Position numbers and translations under genes: made by a program | Notes under the pieces: generated by a model | Databases searched by the model: none | Told to the model about the DNA's origin: nothing | What the model saw: the letters and a program-made list of their open reading frames with translations, nothing else | Source of the DNA: Sphingomonadales bacterium | Lineage (GTDB): Bacteria; Pseudomonadota; Alphaproteobacteria; Sphingomonadales; Sphingomonadaceae | NCBI GenBank assembly: GCA_027486415.1 | Contig: JAIXPC010000003.1 | Coordinates: 1-55,241, forward strand | Direction of reading: 5' to 3' | Length of the DNA: 55,241 bases | Part shown: positions 39,853 through 47,970 of the stretch, in pieces | How the letters are laid out: each line of letters begins with the position of its first letter | Numbering within the stretch: the first letter of the stretch is position 1

Positions 39853-41051
39853 GGGGTGGCCAGGCTTTCGAGTTGCAGGATGGGCAGCAGGATCGACAGC
39901 ACGATCACCGCGACGGCGCCGCCCATGATCAGGATGATGGCGGGTTCCAGCAGCGCCAGCGCGGCGCGGGTGAGGGCGTCATATTCGCGCTCCAGCGCCT
40001 CGGCGGCCTTTTCGAGCATGATGTCGAGCCGGCCGGCGCTTTCGCCGCCCGCGGCCATGGCGACGAGCAGCGGCGGCAATATGGCGGCGCGGGTCATGGC
40101 GCTGGTGAGGCTGGCACCTTCGGAAATATCGGCCGCCATCTGGCCGACGCGGGCGCGCAGTTCGCGGTTGCCGATGGTGGGCAGGGTGAGATTGAGGCCA
40201 TCGACGAGCGGCAGCCGGCTGGCGACCATCATGGCGAGCGTGCGGGCCAGCCGCGCCGCCTGCCAGTCACGCAGCAGCCGGCCAGCGACGGGGAGAGTGA
40301 GCAGCCAGGCATCGAAGCGGCGGCGGGTGGCCTCGTCGGCCAGCGCGCGGCGGGCAAGGATGACGGCAGCGGCGATGGCGATGAGGATCGCCCACCAGCC
40401 GGCGGCAAGCGCGTGGGACAGGCCCATGACGATGCGCGTGAGCAGCGGCAGGGTCTGGCCGATATCGACGAACTGTTCGGCGATGCGCGGCACCACGAAG
40501 ATCATCAGCGCCGCCACCGTCAGCAGTGCGACGACGGCCAGCGCGGCGGGGTAGGCCAGTGCCGACTGCACACGGCCCTTCAGCTCGGCCTGGCGATCGA
40601 GCAGGGCGGCGAGGCGTTCCAGCACCTGCGGCAGCGTGCCGGCGCCTTCGCCGGCCGCGACCATGGCGCGATAGAGCGGCGGGAAGCTGGCAGGTTCAAG
40701 GGCCAGCGCGTCGGACAGGCGCCGGCCCTCCACCACGGCGGCGTGGACGCGGGCGAGGATGGCGCGGGCGCTGGCGGCCTCTGTCTGGCGCACGATCGTT
40801 CGCAGTGCGTCCTCCAGCGGCGTGACGGCGGACAGCGTGGCCAGCTGGCGGGTGAACAGGCCCAGCGCATTGGCCTTGAGGCGGGCGCTGCGGGCGGCGG
40901 GCGCGGGGCCGGCGGCGGCAGTATCGATGCGGGTGGCGAACAGGCGGCGATCCAGCAGGCTGGCGCGGGCGGCGTCGGCGCTGGCGGCGCTGATCTGGCC
41001 GGAGCGCGGCTTGCCGGCGACATCAATCGCTTCGTAGCGATACTCAGCCAT
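39849..41051 (-). CDS. gspF: Type II secretion system inner membrane protein F
   Basis: 400-aa platform protein with two repeated T2SF domains, each followed by hydrophobic helices (~165-215 and ~365-395). Key segments: ALGLFTRQLATLSAVTPLEDAL, AMVAAGEGAGTLPQVLERLA and the parallel AMAAGGESAGRLDIMLEKAA in the second repeat. It converts GspE motion into pseudopilus assembly. Overlaps gspE by eight bases. Confidence 0.95.
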   Translation of the reverse strand: MAEYRYEAIDVAGKPRSGQISAASADAARASLLDRRLFATRIDTAAAGPAPAARSARLKANALGLFTRQLATLSAVTPLEDALRTIVRQTEAASARAILARVHAAVVEGRRLSDALALEPASFPPLYRAMVAAGEGAGTLPQVLERLAALLDRQAELKGRVQSALAYPAALAVVALLTVAALMIFVVPRIAEQFVDIGQTLPLLTRIVMGLSHALAAGWWAILIAIAAAVILARRALADEATRRRFDAWLLTLPVAGRLLRDWQAARLARTLAMMVASRLPLVDGLNLTLPTIGNRELRARVGQMAADISEGASLTSAMTRAAILPPLLVAMAAGGESAGRLDIMLEKAAEALEREYDALTRAALALLEPAIILIMGGAVAVIVLSILLPILQLESLATP

Positions 41052-42495
41052 CGGCCGGTTCCGTTTCGGCGAGGCCCATGACGCGCAGGGCCTCGGCCGG
41101 GCTGGTCAGGCCATCGCTGACAGCGCGGCGGGCGAGGGCGGGCAGGCCGTCGCTGCCGGCGGCGGCGGCGAGATCGGCGGCGGTGGCACCATCGTTGATC
41201 CGCTGTGCCAGCGCGTCGTTCATGCGGATGATGTCGTAAAGGCCCACCCGGCCCTGCCAGCCGGTGCCATTGCAGGCGGAGCAGCCGGGGGCTTCATAAA
41301 CTGGTGTGCCCGGCGCGAGATCGAGGGCGGCAGCGGTGGCGGCGTCGGCCGGGTGGGCGGTGCGGCAGGCGGGGCACAGCCGGCGGACCAGGCGCTGGGC
41401 GACGACGGCGCGCAGCGTGGCGGCGAGGAGGAAGGGTTCAACGCCGAAATCGCGCAGGCGGGTGATGGCGCTGGCAGCGTCGTTGGTGTGGAGCGAGGAC
41501 AGCACGAGGTGGCCCGTCAGCGCGGCCTGCACGGCGATGCCGGCGGTTTCGGCGTCGCGGATTTCGCCGACCATCACCACATCGGGATCCTGCCGCAATA
41601 TGGCGCGCAGGCCGGCGGCAAAGCTGAGGCCCACCTTGGGGTTGACCTGCGTCTGGCCGATGCCATCGACGGCATATTCCACCGGGTCTTCCACGGTGAG
41701 GATGTTGCGGCTGCCGTCGTTCAGCAGTTTCAGCCCGGCATAGAGCGTCGTCGTCTTGCCGCTGCCGGTGGGGCCGGTGACCAGCACGAGGCCATTGGCC
41801 TGCGCCAGCCCGGCGCGAAAGGCGCGTTCGGCGTCGGCTGGCATCCCCAGCCCGGCCAGATCGATGCCGGCATTTTCCTTGTCGAGCAGGCGCAGCACCA
41901 CGCGTTCGCCGCCGCGCGCCGGCAGGGTGGACACGCGCACGTCCAGCCGCTTGCCGCCCAGCGCCAGGTCCATGCGGCCATCCTGCGGCAGGCGGCGCTC
42001 GGCAATGTCCAGGCGCGCCATCACCTTGATGCGGCTGACCAGCAGCGGCGCGACGCCGGGCGGCAGGCGGTGCATTTCCCTCAGCTCGCCATCGGCACGC
42101 ATCCGCACCACCAGCGCGGTTTCAAAGGGTTCGAGGTGAATGTCCGACGCCTTCAGGCGCGCGGCCTCCGCAATGAGGCCGTTGATCAGGCGAATGGCCG
42201 GTGCCTCGTCGTCGCTGGCCAGCAGATCCTCGGCCGACGGCAGATCATCGCCAAGCCCGGCCAGTTCATCCGCCCCGCTGGCATAGGCGCGGGCATAATG
42301 GTCCTGCAGCAGCGCATCGAACGCCTTGTCGCTCACCGCGCTCAGCACCAGCGGCCGGCCGGTGACGCGCCGCACCTCGGCCAGTGCCATCATGTTGGCA
42401 TTTGCCCGGCGCGACACGTGCGCCGCCTCGTGCACCGCGGTGACGATCAGCCCCTGCGCCTTGGCAAAGGCGTAGGAAAGGGCAGGCGCGCTCAT
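41044..42495 (-). CDS. gspE: Type II secretion system ATPase E
   Basis: 483-aa AAA-type secretion ATPase: N-terminal domain (~1-100), Walker A VTGPTGSGKTTTLYAG (~residues 240-255), Asp box NILTVEDPVEYAVDGIGQTQVN, Walker B DPDVVMVGEIRDAETA (~308), His box LTGHLVLSSLHTND and a zinc knuckle formed by CPAC and CSAC (~375-415). Shorter N-terminus than some GspE, but complete. It overlaps gspD by four bases and gspF by eight. Confidence 0.96.
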   Translation of the reverse strand: MSAPALSYAFAKAQGLIVTAVHEAAHVSRRANANMMALAEVRRVTGRPLVLSAVSDKAFDALLQDHYARAYASGADELAGLGDDLPSAEDLLASDDEAPAIRLINGLIAEAARLKASDIHLEPFETALVVRMRADGELREMHRLPPGVAPLLVSRIKVMARLDIAERRLPQDGRMDLALGGKRLDVRVSTLPARGGERVVLRLLDKENAGIDLAGLGMPADAERAFRAGLAQANGLVLVTGPTGSGKTTTLYAGLKLLNDGSRNILTVEDPVEYAVDGIGQTQVNPKVGLSFAAGLRAILRQDPDVVMVGEIRDAETAGIAVQAALTGHLVLSSLHTNDAASAITRLRDFGVEPFLLAATLRAVVAQRLVRRLCPACRTAHPADAATAAALDLAPGTPVYEAPGCSACNGTGWQGRVGLYDIIRMNDALAQRINDGATAADLAAAAGSDGLPALARRAVSDGLTSPAEALRVMGLAETEPADG

Positions 42496-44582
42496 GGCTT
42501 TGGCGGGGCGGGCGGCGGCGGCGCGCCGGGGATCGGCGCCTTCAGATAATCACGCACCAGTGCATCGATGCTGGTATCGGCCGTGCCTTCCCGCCGTGCC
42601 TGTTCGGCGCGGACATATTGATATTTGTCCCCCGTCATCGCGGCCGCGTCGGCGGCGGTGCGGATGATGGTGGGGCGGATGAACACCATCAGGTTGGTCT
42701 TGGTGCGGTTCTGGGAGCGTGAGCGGAACAGGTTGCCCAGCAGCGGGATGTCGCCCAGCAGCGGCACCTTTTCGATGGCGCGGCGTTCGTTGTCATCAAT
42801 CAGGCCGCCCAGCGCGACGATCTGGCCGTCATCCACCGTCACGGTGGTGTTGATCTCCCGCTTGTTGAGGATCAGGTCGGGCACATTCTGGGTGACGACG
42901 GCGGTGGCGATGCTGCTCACCTCCTGCCGCAGGGTCAGCTTGATGGTGCCGCCGGCGTTGATCTGCGGCCGCACGTCCAGCGCGATGCCGATATCCTGCC
43001 GCTGCACGGTGCGGAAGGCATTGTCGAAATTGTTGGAAAGCGCCTGGCCAGTGGCGATCGGCACGTTCTGGCCGACAAGGATGCGCGCCTGCGCGTTGTC
43101 GAGCGTGACCACCGATGGCGTGGAGAGCACGTTCGACGCCGTATCGGCCTTCACCGCGTTGACCACGAAACCGAACACCGCGTTCGACGAGAGGTTGCCG
43201 CCAAAGCCGAACTGGCCACCATTGGCGTTCAAGAGGCTGCTGACCGCCGAATTTCTGAGCGCCACGGTGGTTGCGTTGTCCTGCCCGTAACGATTTTCCG
43301 CCGCGATCGCCCCGGCGACGGCGAGCAGGTTGGGCGCGGCATTGCTGTAGTTGGTCACAGAAAACGGAATGTTCGATCCGCCGGTGCCGGTCAGCAGGAA
43401 CTGCACGCCCAGGCGCTGGGCGGCGATGTCGCTGATCTCCACGATCACGGCTTCCACCAGCACCTGTTCGCGGCGCACGTCCAGCTGACGCACCACCTCG
43501 CCCAGCCGGCGCTGCACATCGGCGGGTGCGGCGATCACGATGGCATTGGCGCCTTCGTAACGCGCGATCACCGCCTGGCCGCGGCCGATGCTGGCACCGG
43601 GCACGAAACCGCTGGTGCCCAGACTGCCGCCGCTGGGCGCCTGCGGCAGCGGCGCGCTGGCGGCCGGCCCGGCTTGCGCCTGCTGGCCGGGCGCGCTGGG
43701 GTTGCCAAAGGCGCTTTGCGTCGGCTGCACCTGCGGGGCCGATTGCGACGCCGGGCTGACCGGCTGCCCAACCAGCTGCTGCAGCACCGGCACCAGCTTT
43801 TCGGCATCGGCGTGGTTCAGGAAGAACACCCGCACATCACTGCCGGCGGCGGCGGCCTGATCCAGATCGGCGATGGTGCGCGCCAGCTTGGCCACGGTGG
43901 CGGGATCGCCGCGCACGACCAGGGAATTGCTGGCATCGACGGCGGCGACCTGCCAGCCGCGCCCTTCGGCAGAGCCCTGCGCCACCTGGCTGAGCGATGT
44001 CGCGATTTCCCGCGCACCGGCATTCTTCAGCGCGATCACCCGCACGGCGGCGCGATCCTGATCGATCTGGCGGGCCAGCGCCCGCACGCGGGCCACGTTG
44101 TCGGCATAATCGGCGATGATCACGGCGTTGCCGGCGCGATTGGCCGTCACCTGGCCTTCGCGGCTGACCAGCGGGCGCAATGTTTCGATGGCCGATGCGG
44201 CATCGATGAAATTCAGCTGGACGACGGTGGTTTCAAACCGGTCGCGGCCCATCGCGCCCGAAGGCTGGCTGGCGGCGGCATCGGCGGGTGCAACCCGGAA
44301 CGCGCCGCCGGCAGCGGGCGTGACGACCAGGCCGTTGGCACGCAGGGTGGACAGGAACAGTTCGAAATAGCCGGCCTGATCCAGCGGGCGTTCCGATACC
44401 ACCGTCACCTTTCCCTGCACACGCGGATCGATGATGAAGGTGCGGCCCGTGGCGCGCGACACATCCTGGATGAAGGCGCGCACATCGGCATCGCGCAAGT
44501 TCACCGTCTGCTGGGCAAGGGCCGGTGCCGCCAGCAGCAACAGCGCGGCCAGAGCGCGGGTGGTGGCAGGTTTCAGCATCAT
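42492..44582 (-). CDS. gspD: Type II secretion system secretin D
   Basis: 696-aa outer-membrane secretin. Signal peptide ~1-23; N0 domain (VNLRDADVRAFIQDVSRATG), N1-N3 domains (~100-350; N3 contains a long Gln/Ala/Ser-Pro insert at ~265-320) and the C-terminal secretin gate: VPIATGQALSNNFDNAF, VQRQDIGIALDVRPQIN, VTVDDGQIVALGGLIDD and KVPLLGDIPLLGNLFRSRS. Forms the 15-mer channel contacted by GspC. 4-bp overlaps with gspC and gspE. Confidence 0.96.
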   Translation of the reverse strand: MMLKPATTRALAALLLLAAPALAQQTVNLRDADVRAFIQDVSRATGRTFIIDPRVQGKVTVVSERPLDQAGYFELFLSTLRANGLVVTPAAGGAFRVAPADAAASQPSGAMGRDRFETTVVQLNFIDAASAIETLRPLVSREGQVTANRAGNAVIIADYADNVARVRALARQIDQDRAAVRVIALKNAGAREIATSLSQVAQGSAEGRGWQVAAVDASNSLVVRGDPATVAKLARTIADLDQAAAAGSDVRVFFLNHADAEKLVPVLQQLVGQPVSPASQSAPQVQPTQSAFGNPSAPGQQAQAGPAASAPLPQAPSGGSLGTSGFVPGASIGRGQAVIARYEGANAIVIAAPADVQRRLGEVVRQLDVRREQVLVEAVIVEISDIAAQRLGVQFLLTGTGGSNIPFSVTNYSNAAPNLLAVAGAIAAENRYGQDNATTVALRNSAVSSLLNANGGQFGFGGNLSSNAVFGFVVNAVKADTASNVLSTPSVVTLDNAQARILVGQNVPIATGQALSNNFDNAFRTVQRQDIGIALDVRPQINAGGTIKLTLRQEVSSIATAVVTQNVPDLILNKREINTTVTVDDGQIVALGGLIDDNERRAIEKVPLLGDIPLLGNLFRSRSQNRTKTNLMVFIRPTIIRTAADAAAMTGDKYQYVRAEQARREGTADTSIDALVRDYLKAPIPGAPPPPAPPKP

Positions 44583-45100
44583 GTGGGTGGGCGACCGTTC
44601 GCGTCTGGAGGGCTGGCCGCATCGGCAGCGCCGCCCGATTGATCGATATAGACTTGTTCGCGCGACCCGCCGCGATCCAGCGTGACCGATTCAAAGGCAA
44701 CGGCCACCAGCCGCACGCCGGGCATGATCTCGTCACCCACGCCATAGCTCAATTGCTTGCCATCGGGTGTGGCGATGATCGCCGATCCGCGGCCCGATGC
44801 GGCATCGACCCGGGTGCCAAGCAGCGCCAGATCAAGGCCGGATACGGCATCGGCGGCGGCCTGCCCCTGCGGGAAGAACGGATCGCTGCCGGCCAGCGCC
44901 AGCGCCGGTGGCGGCGCGGCGGCTGCAGCGGGCGGCGGCACCCCCAGTGGCCCGGCCGGCGTGATCGCCAGCCACAGGCCGCGCGCCGCCACTACACCTG
45001 CCGCCACCCACAGGGCGGCTTCGGCGGTGGCAAGCAGACGGGCCGGCATGGCGCCAGTCTCGCGGGTGCGGATCAGTGGCTTGGTCCTCGCGAACATCAT
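44579..45100 (-). CDS. gspC: Type II secretion system protein C, PDZ-less
   Basis: 173-aa protein: cytoplasmic N-terminus (~1-25), one membrane helix (AALWVAAGVVAARGLWLAI, ~28-46), Pro/Ala linker, then an HR domain (SGLDLALLGTRVDAASGRGS, YGVGDEIMPGVRLVAV). It ends ~25 residues after HR; the PDZ or coiled-coil end of normal GspC (~270-300 aa) is missing. A second, PDZ-containing GspC-like protein is at 33936-34619. First gene of the operon; starts at 45100 (a second ATG follows directly), with a weak ribosome site. Confidence 0.88.
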   Translation of the reverse strand: MMFARTKPLIRTRETGAMPARLLATAEAALWVAAGVVAARGLWLAITPAGPLGVPPPAAAAAPPPALALAGSDPFFPQGQAAADAVSGLDLALLGTRVDAASGRGSAIIATPDGKQLSYGVGDEIMPGVRLVAVAFESVTLDRGGSREQVYIDQSGGAADAASPPDANGRPPT

Positions 45101-45449
45101 GCAGTGGCGATCAGCCTAACCGGATTCGCCCTTTGCACCAGCCCCTATCGCCACCATGTGACGGATCGGTGACACGTCAGGGCCCGACCACGCAAACGAC
45201 CTCATCAACGGCGAGTTCCATCGACGATATTTGACTTTTTGCGACAATGCATTCATTGGGGCGGCAATTCGAAGGGCGCGTGATCGGAGCAGATGGCTCC
45301 AGGCCCCCCGTTTCAGCTTGCTTCCCATATCACGCGGGTTGCCGGTCAACCCCCGGGCCCGTGGTCTGTTCCGTTTCGGGTTCAGACCGCACGGGCTCAA
45401 CCCGGTTGGCAACGTCGCCGCCGGGCACCTGTGATAATGGAATGCACAC
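45101..45449. other. 349-bp divergent intergenic region gspC / RNA helicase
   Basis: No gene seen. It must hold the promoter of the T2SS operon (to the left) and that of the helicase (to the right). The right half is a G/C-rich leader with several stem-loops, listed separately. Around 45225-45260 there is an AT-richer stretch (ATATTTGACTTTTTGCG) with a TTGAC element that could be the -35 of the helicase promoter. Confidence 0.5.
45336..45404 (+). promoter_or_regulatory. Structured leader of the DEAD-box helicase mRNA
   Basis: Three helices can form: GGGTTG 45336-45341 with CAACCC 45347-45352; GTGGTCTG 45361-45368 with CAGACCGC 45383-45390 (8 bp, one G-U) enclosing a nested CCG/CGG; and CGGGTT 45377-45382 with AACCCG 45399-45404. 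The second and third cannot form together as simple hairpins because each uses the loop of the other, giving a switch or pseudoknot. Helicase genes are often controlled through such leaders; here it is an inference. Confidence 0.55.
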
Positions 45450-46874
45450 ATGAATTTTTCTGATCTCGCGCTGGCGGAACCGTTGGCGCGCGCCATTGCC
45501 GACAAGGGCTATGACACTCCCAGCCCGATCCAGCAGGCGGCGATCCCGCCGGCGCTGTCGGGCAACGACATCCTCGGCCTGGCCCAGACCGGCACCGGCA
45601 AGACGGCAGCTTTCGCACTGCCGATCCTCAACCGGCTGGCCGCCGACCCCAGGCACCGCCTGAAGATGTCGGCGCGCGTGCTGGTGCTGGCGCCGACGCG
45701 CGAACTGGCGGCACAGATTGCGGCCAGCTTCACCGCCTATGGCAAGTATCTGAAGATCTCGGTCGCCTGCGTGTTTGGCGGCGTGCCGATCGGCCGCCAG
45801 GAACGCGCGCTGTTTCCGGGTGTCGACGTGCTGGTGGCCACGCCGGGCCGCCTGCTCGACCTCGTCATGAAAGGCGCCTGCGATCTTGGCCGTGTCGAGA
45901 TGCTGGTGCTCGATGAATGCGACCAGATGCTTGATCTGGGCTTCATCCACGATCTGAAGCGCATCACCGGCCTGCTGCCGAAACAGCGCCAGACGATGCT
46001 GTTTTCAGCCACGCTGCCGCCGGCGATCGAGGATCTGTCGCAGCGTTACCTGAAGAACCCCGTGAAGGTGGCGGTGAAGCCGGCCGCGACCACGGCGGAA
46101 CGCGTCGTGCAATCGGTGATCCATGTGAACCAGCAGGAAAAGCTGGCGTTGCTGGCGCACCTGCTGGGCCAGCCGGAGGTGGCGAGCGCCATCGTCTTCA
46201 CCCGCACCAAGCATGGGGCCGACCGGGTGGTTCGCCAGCTGGCAGCGCACAAGATCACGGCCGAAGCCATCCACGGCAACCGCAGCCAGGCGCAGCGGAC
46301 GCGGGCGCTGACCGGCTTCCGGTCGGGCGAGCTGACCGTGCTGGTGGCGACCGACATCGCGGCGCGCGGCCTTGACATCCCGCAGGTGAGCCACGTGTTC
46401 AATTTCGAGCTGCCGAACGTGCCGGAACAATATGTGCACCGCATCGGCCGCACCGCGCGCGCCGGCCGGGAAGGCCGGGCGATTGCGCTGTGCGCGCCGG
46501 ACGAGAAGCCGTATCTGAAGGACATCGAGAAGCTGATCCGCCAGCCGCTGGACCAGCAGCCGCTGCCGGCGAACTTCCGTGATCTCGTCGGCCTGACCGC
46601 CAAGCTGATCCGCTCCAACCCGGCCGCCGCCGAGCCGCCGCGGGAAGAGCGCGAGTTCAACCGTGGCCGCATGGCGCGTGATCCGCGCGCCGTGGTGCGT
46701 GCCGATGGGCGGGGGCCTCGCCGTGAAGGCGAAGGCCGCGAACAGCGTGGCGGCGAAGGGCGTGCACCGCGCCCGCAAGGGCGTCCGCAGGGCCGGCCGG
46801 GTGGCGGCTTTGGCGGCCAGCGGGCTGGTGGCCCGCGCAACAACGGCCAGCGCCGGTCGCCCGCAGGGCGGTAA
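45450..46874 (+). CDS. DEAD-box type RNA helicase (RhlE-like) with DECD motif
   Basis: 474-aa RNA helicase. Motifs: Q motif PSPIQQAAIP, motif I AQTGTGKT (K51), Ia PTRELAAQI, Ib TPGRLLD, II LVLDECDQMLDLGF (155-158 read D-E-C-D instead of D-E-A-D), III SAT (186-188), then V ATDIAARGLDIP and VI HRIGRTARAGR. The tail (~395-474) is basic and Arg/Gly-rich with RG repeats, an RNA-binding extension usual in RhlE-like proteins. Likely acts in RNA remodelling, ribosome assembly or cold adaptation. The Ala-to-Cys change in motif II is unusual in bacteria and keeps the catalytic acids. Confidence 0.93.
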   Translation: MNFSDLALAEPLARAIADKGYDTPSPIQQAAIPPALSGNDILGLAQTGTGKTAAFALPILNRLAADPRHRLKMSARVLVLAPTRELAAQIAASFTAYGKYLKISVACVFGGVPIGRQERALFPGVDVLVATPGRLLDLVMKGACDLGRVEMLVLDECDQMLDLGFIHDLKRITGLLPKQRQTMLFSATLPPAIEDLSQRYLKNPVKVAVKPAATTAERVVQSVIHVNQQEKLALLAHLLGQPEVASAIVFTRTKHGADRVVRQLAAHKITAEAIHGNRSQAQRTRALTGFRSGELTVLVATDIAARGLDIPQVSHVFNFELPNVPEQYVHRIGRTARAGREGRAIALCAPDEKPYLKDIEKLIRQPLDQQPLPANFRDLVGLTAKLIRSNPAAAEPPREEREFNRGRMARDPRAVVRADGRGPRREGEGREQRGGEGRAPRPQGRPQGRPGGGFGGQRAGGPRNNGQRRSPAGR

Positions 46875-46887
46875 CAAAACGGACCAC

Positions 46888-46981
46888 GCCCACCCCCAGC
46901 CCCTCCCGCTGGCGGGAGGGGAGCAGGTCGGGCCAGGCGTACACGGTTCCCCTCCCGCTGGCGGGAGGGGTCAGGGGTGGG
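46888..46981. repeat. REP-like pair of 22-bp palindromes in a larger inverted repeat
   Basis: The same 22-bp near-palindrome (CCCCTCCCGC, two bases, GCGGGAGGGG) occurs at 46900-46921 and 46949-46970, 27 bp apart. Outer CCCACCCC and GGGGTGGG arms at about 46890 and 46975 extend the symmetry. Layout is that of repetitive extragenic palindromes; similar C-rich units are common in sphingomonad intergenic regions. Confidence 0.75.
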
Positions 46982-46995
46982 CCTGAGAGCATAGA

Positions 46996-47031
46996 AAAAG
47001 CCCCCGCCGGATCGCTCCGGCGGGGGCTTTT
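46996..47031. terminator. Bidirectional intrinsic terminator
   Basis: Stem of about 16 bp (AAAAG-CCCCC-GCCGGA against TCCGGC-GGGGG-CTTTT) around a TCGC loop, with A and T tracts on the two sides. It separates the convergent helicase and peptidyl-prolyl isomerase genes and can serve both. Confidence 0.93.
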
Positions 47032-47053
47032 CGTTGAATGAAGGCCCGCAGGC

Positions 47054-47512
47054 TTACGCCACGGTCGCCTTCAGGATCTTGCCCGGGTTGCGCGGCGGTT
47101 CGCCCTTGGGCAGCGCGTCGACAAATTCCATGCCCGACGTCACTTCGCCCCACACCGTGTACTGGCGGTCGAGGAAGCGGGCGTCGTCGAAGCAGATGAA
47201 GAACTGGCTGTTGGCGCTGTGCGGCGCGCTGGTGCGGGCCATCGAGCAGACGCCGCGCACGTGCGGCACGTCGTTGAATTCGGCCTTCAGGTCGGGCAGG
47301 TCGCTGCCGCCGGTGCCGGTGCCGCGCGGGCAGCCGCCCTGCGCCATGAAGCCGGGGATGACGCGGTGGAACAGGATGCCGTCATAGAAACCCTGGCGGG
47401 CGAGCGTGGTGATGCGCTCGACATGGCCGGGCGCCACGTCGGGGCGCAGCTTGATGACGACATCGCCGCCGCTGTCGAGGCTGAGGGTCAGGGTGGTGGG
47501 CGCGTCGGCCAT
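47054..47512 (-). CDS. Cyclophilin-type peptidyl-prolyl cis-trans isomerase
   Basis: 152-aa cytoplasmic cyclophilin, no signal peptide. LFHRVIPGFMAQGGCPRGTG (~48-67) holds the catalytic Arg and Phe/Gln; MARTSAPHSANSQFFICF follows (~90-107). Catalyses proline isomerisation in folding. ATG at 47512 with AGAGAG upstream. Followed on the left by the terminator. Confidence 0.95.
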   Translation of the reverse strand: MADAPTTLTLSLDSGGDVVIKLRPDVAPGHVERITTLARQGFYDGILFHRVIPGFMAQGGCPRGTGTGGSDLPDLKAEFNDVPHVRGVCSMARTSAPHSANSQFFICFDDARFLDRQYTVWGEVTSGMEFVDALPKGEPPRNPGKILKATVA

Positions 47513-47544
47513 GATCTCTCTCCGTTGGGGGGAATGCCCCGGCC

Positions 47545-47970
47545 TTAGCCCCTTAACCGGTGCGCCTCAAGCCGTTCCCGCAGCGCAGGCGGCAGGGGGG
47601 CGGGGCCGGTGGCGGGATCACGGTGGACGAGAACGGAGTCGCAGAGCGCGATGCAGGTGCCGTCCTGAAAGGCGGCCATGGCCACGGTGAAGCTGCTGCT
47701 GCCGATGCGCGCGATGGCATGGCCGATGGTGACGGGGGCGGGATAATTGCCCTCCGCCAGATAATCGATGGCGACATGGGCGACGACGAAGCTGGACTTG
47801 CCGGCGACCGTTGTCGCACCGCGGTTGAAGCGGACGCGGGTTTCCTCGAACAGGCGCGCGAAGGCGACATTGTTGAGATGGCCGTTCACGTCCATGTCGC
47901 CGAAACGCGTTTCCAGCGTCTGGCTGGCCGGGTAGGACGCCGGATCGCGCCGGCGCGCGTCGTCCTTCAT
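47545..47970 (-). CDS. Acyl-CoA thioesterase, hotdog fold (4HBT)
   Basis: 141-aa single hotdog domain. RFGDMDVNGHLNNVAFARLFEE has the 4HBT/YbgC-type active-site Asp and the NGHLNN motif (~residues 24-38); AHVAIDYLAEGNYP and GSSSFTVAMAAFQDG follow. Hydrolyses acyl-CoA thioesters. The ATG at 47970 overlaps the P450 stop (ATGA), so it belongs to the enoyl-CoA hydratase - P450 - thioesterase operon. The long frame upstream is a shadow of the P450 gene. Confidence 0.9.
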   Translation of the reverse strand: MKDDARRRDPASYPASQTLETRFGDMDVNGHLNNVAFARLFEETRVRFNRGATTVAGKSSFVVAHVAIDYLAEGNYPAPVTIGHAIARIGSSSFTVAMAAFQDGTCIALCDSVLVHRDPATGPAPLPPALRERLEAHRLRG

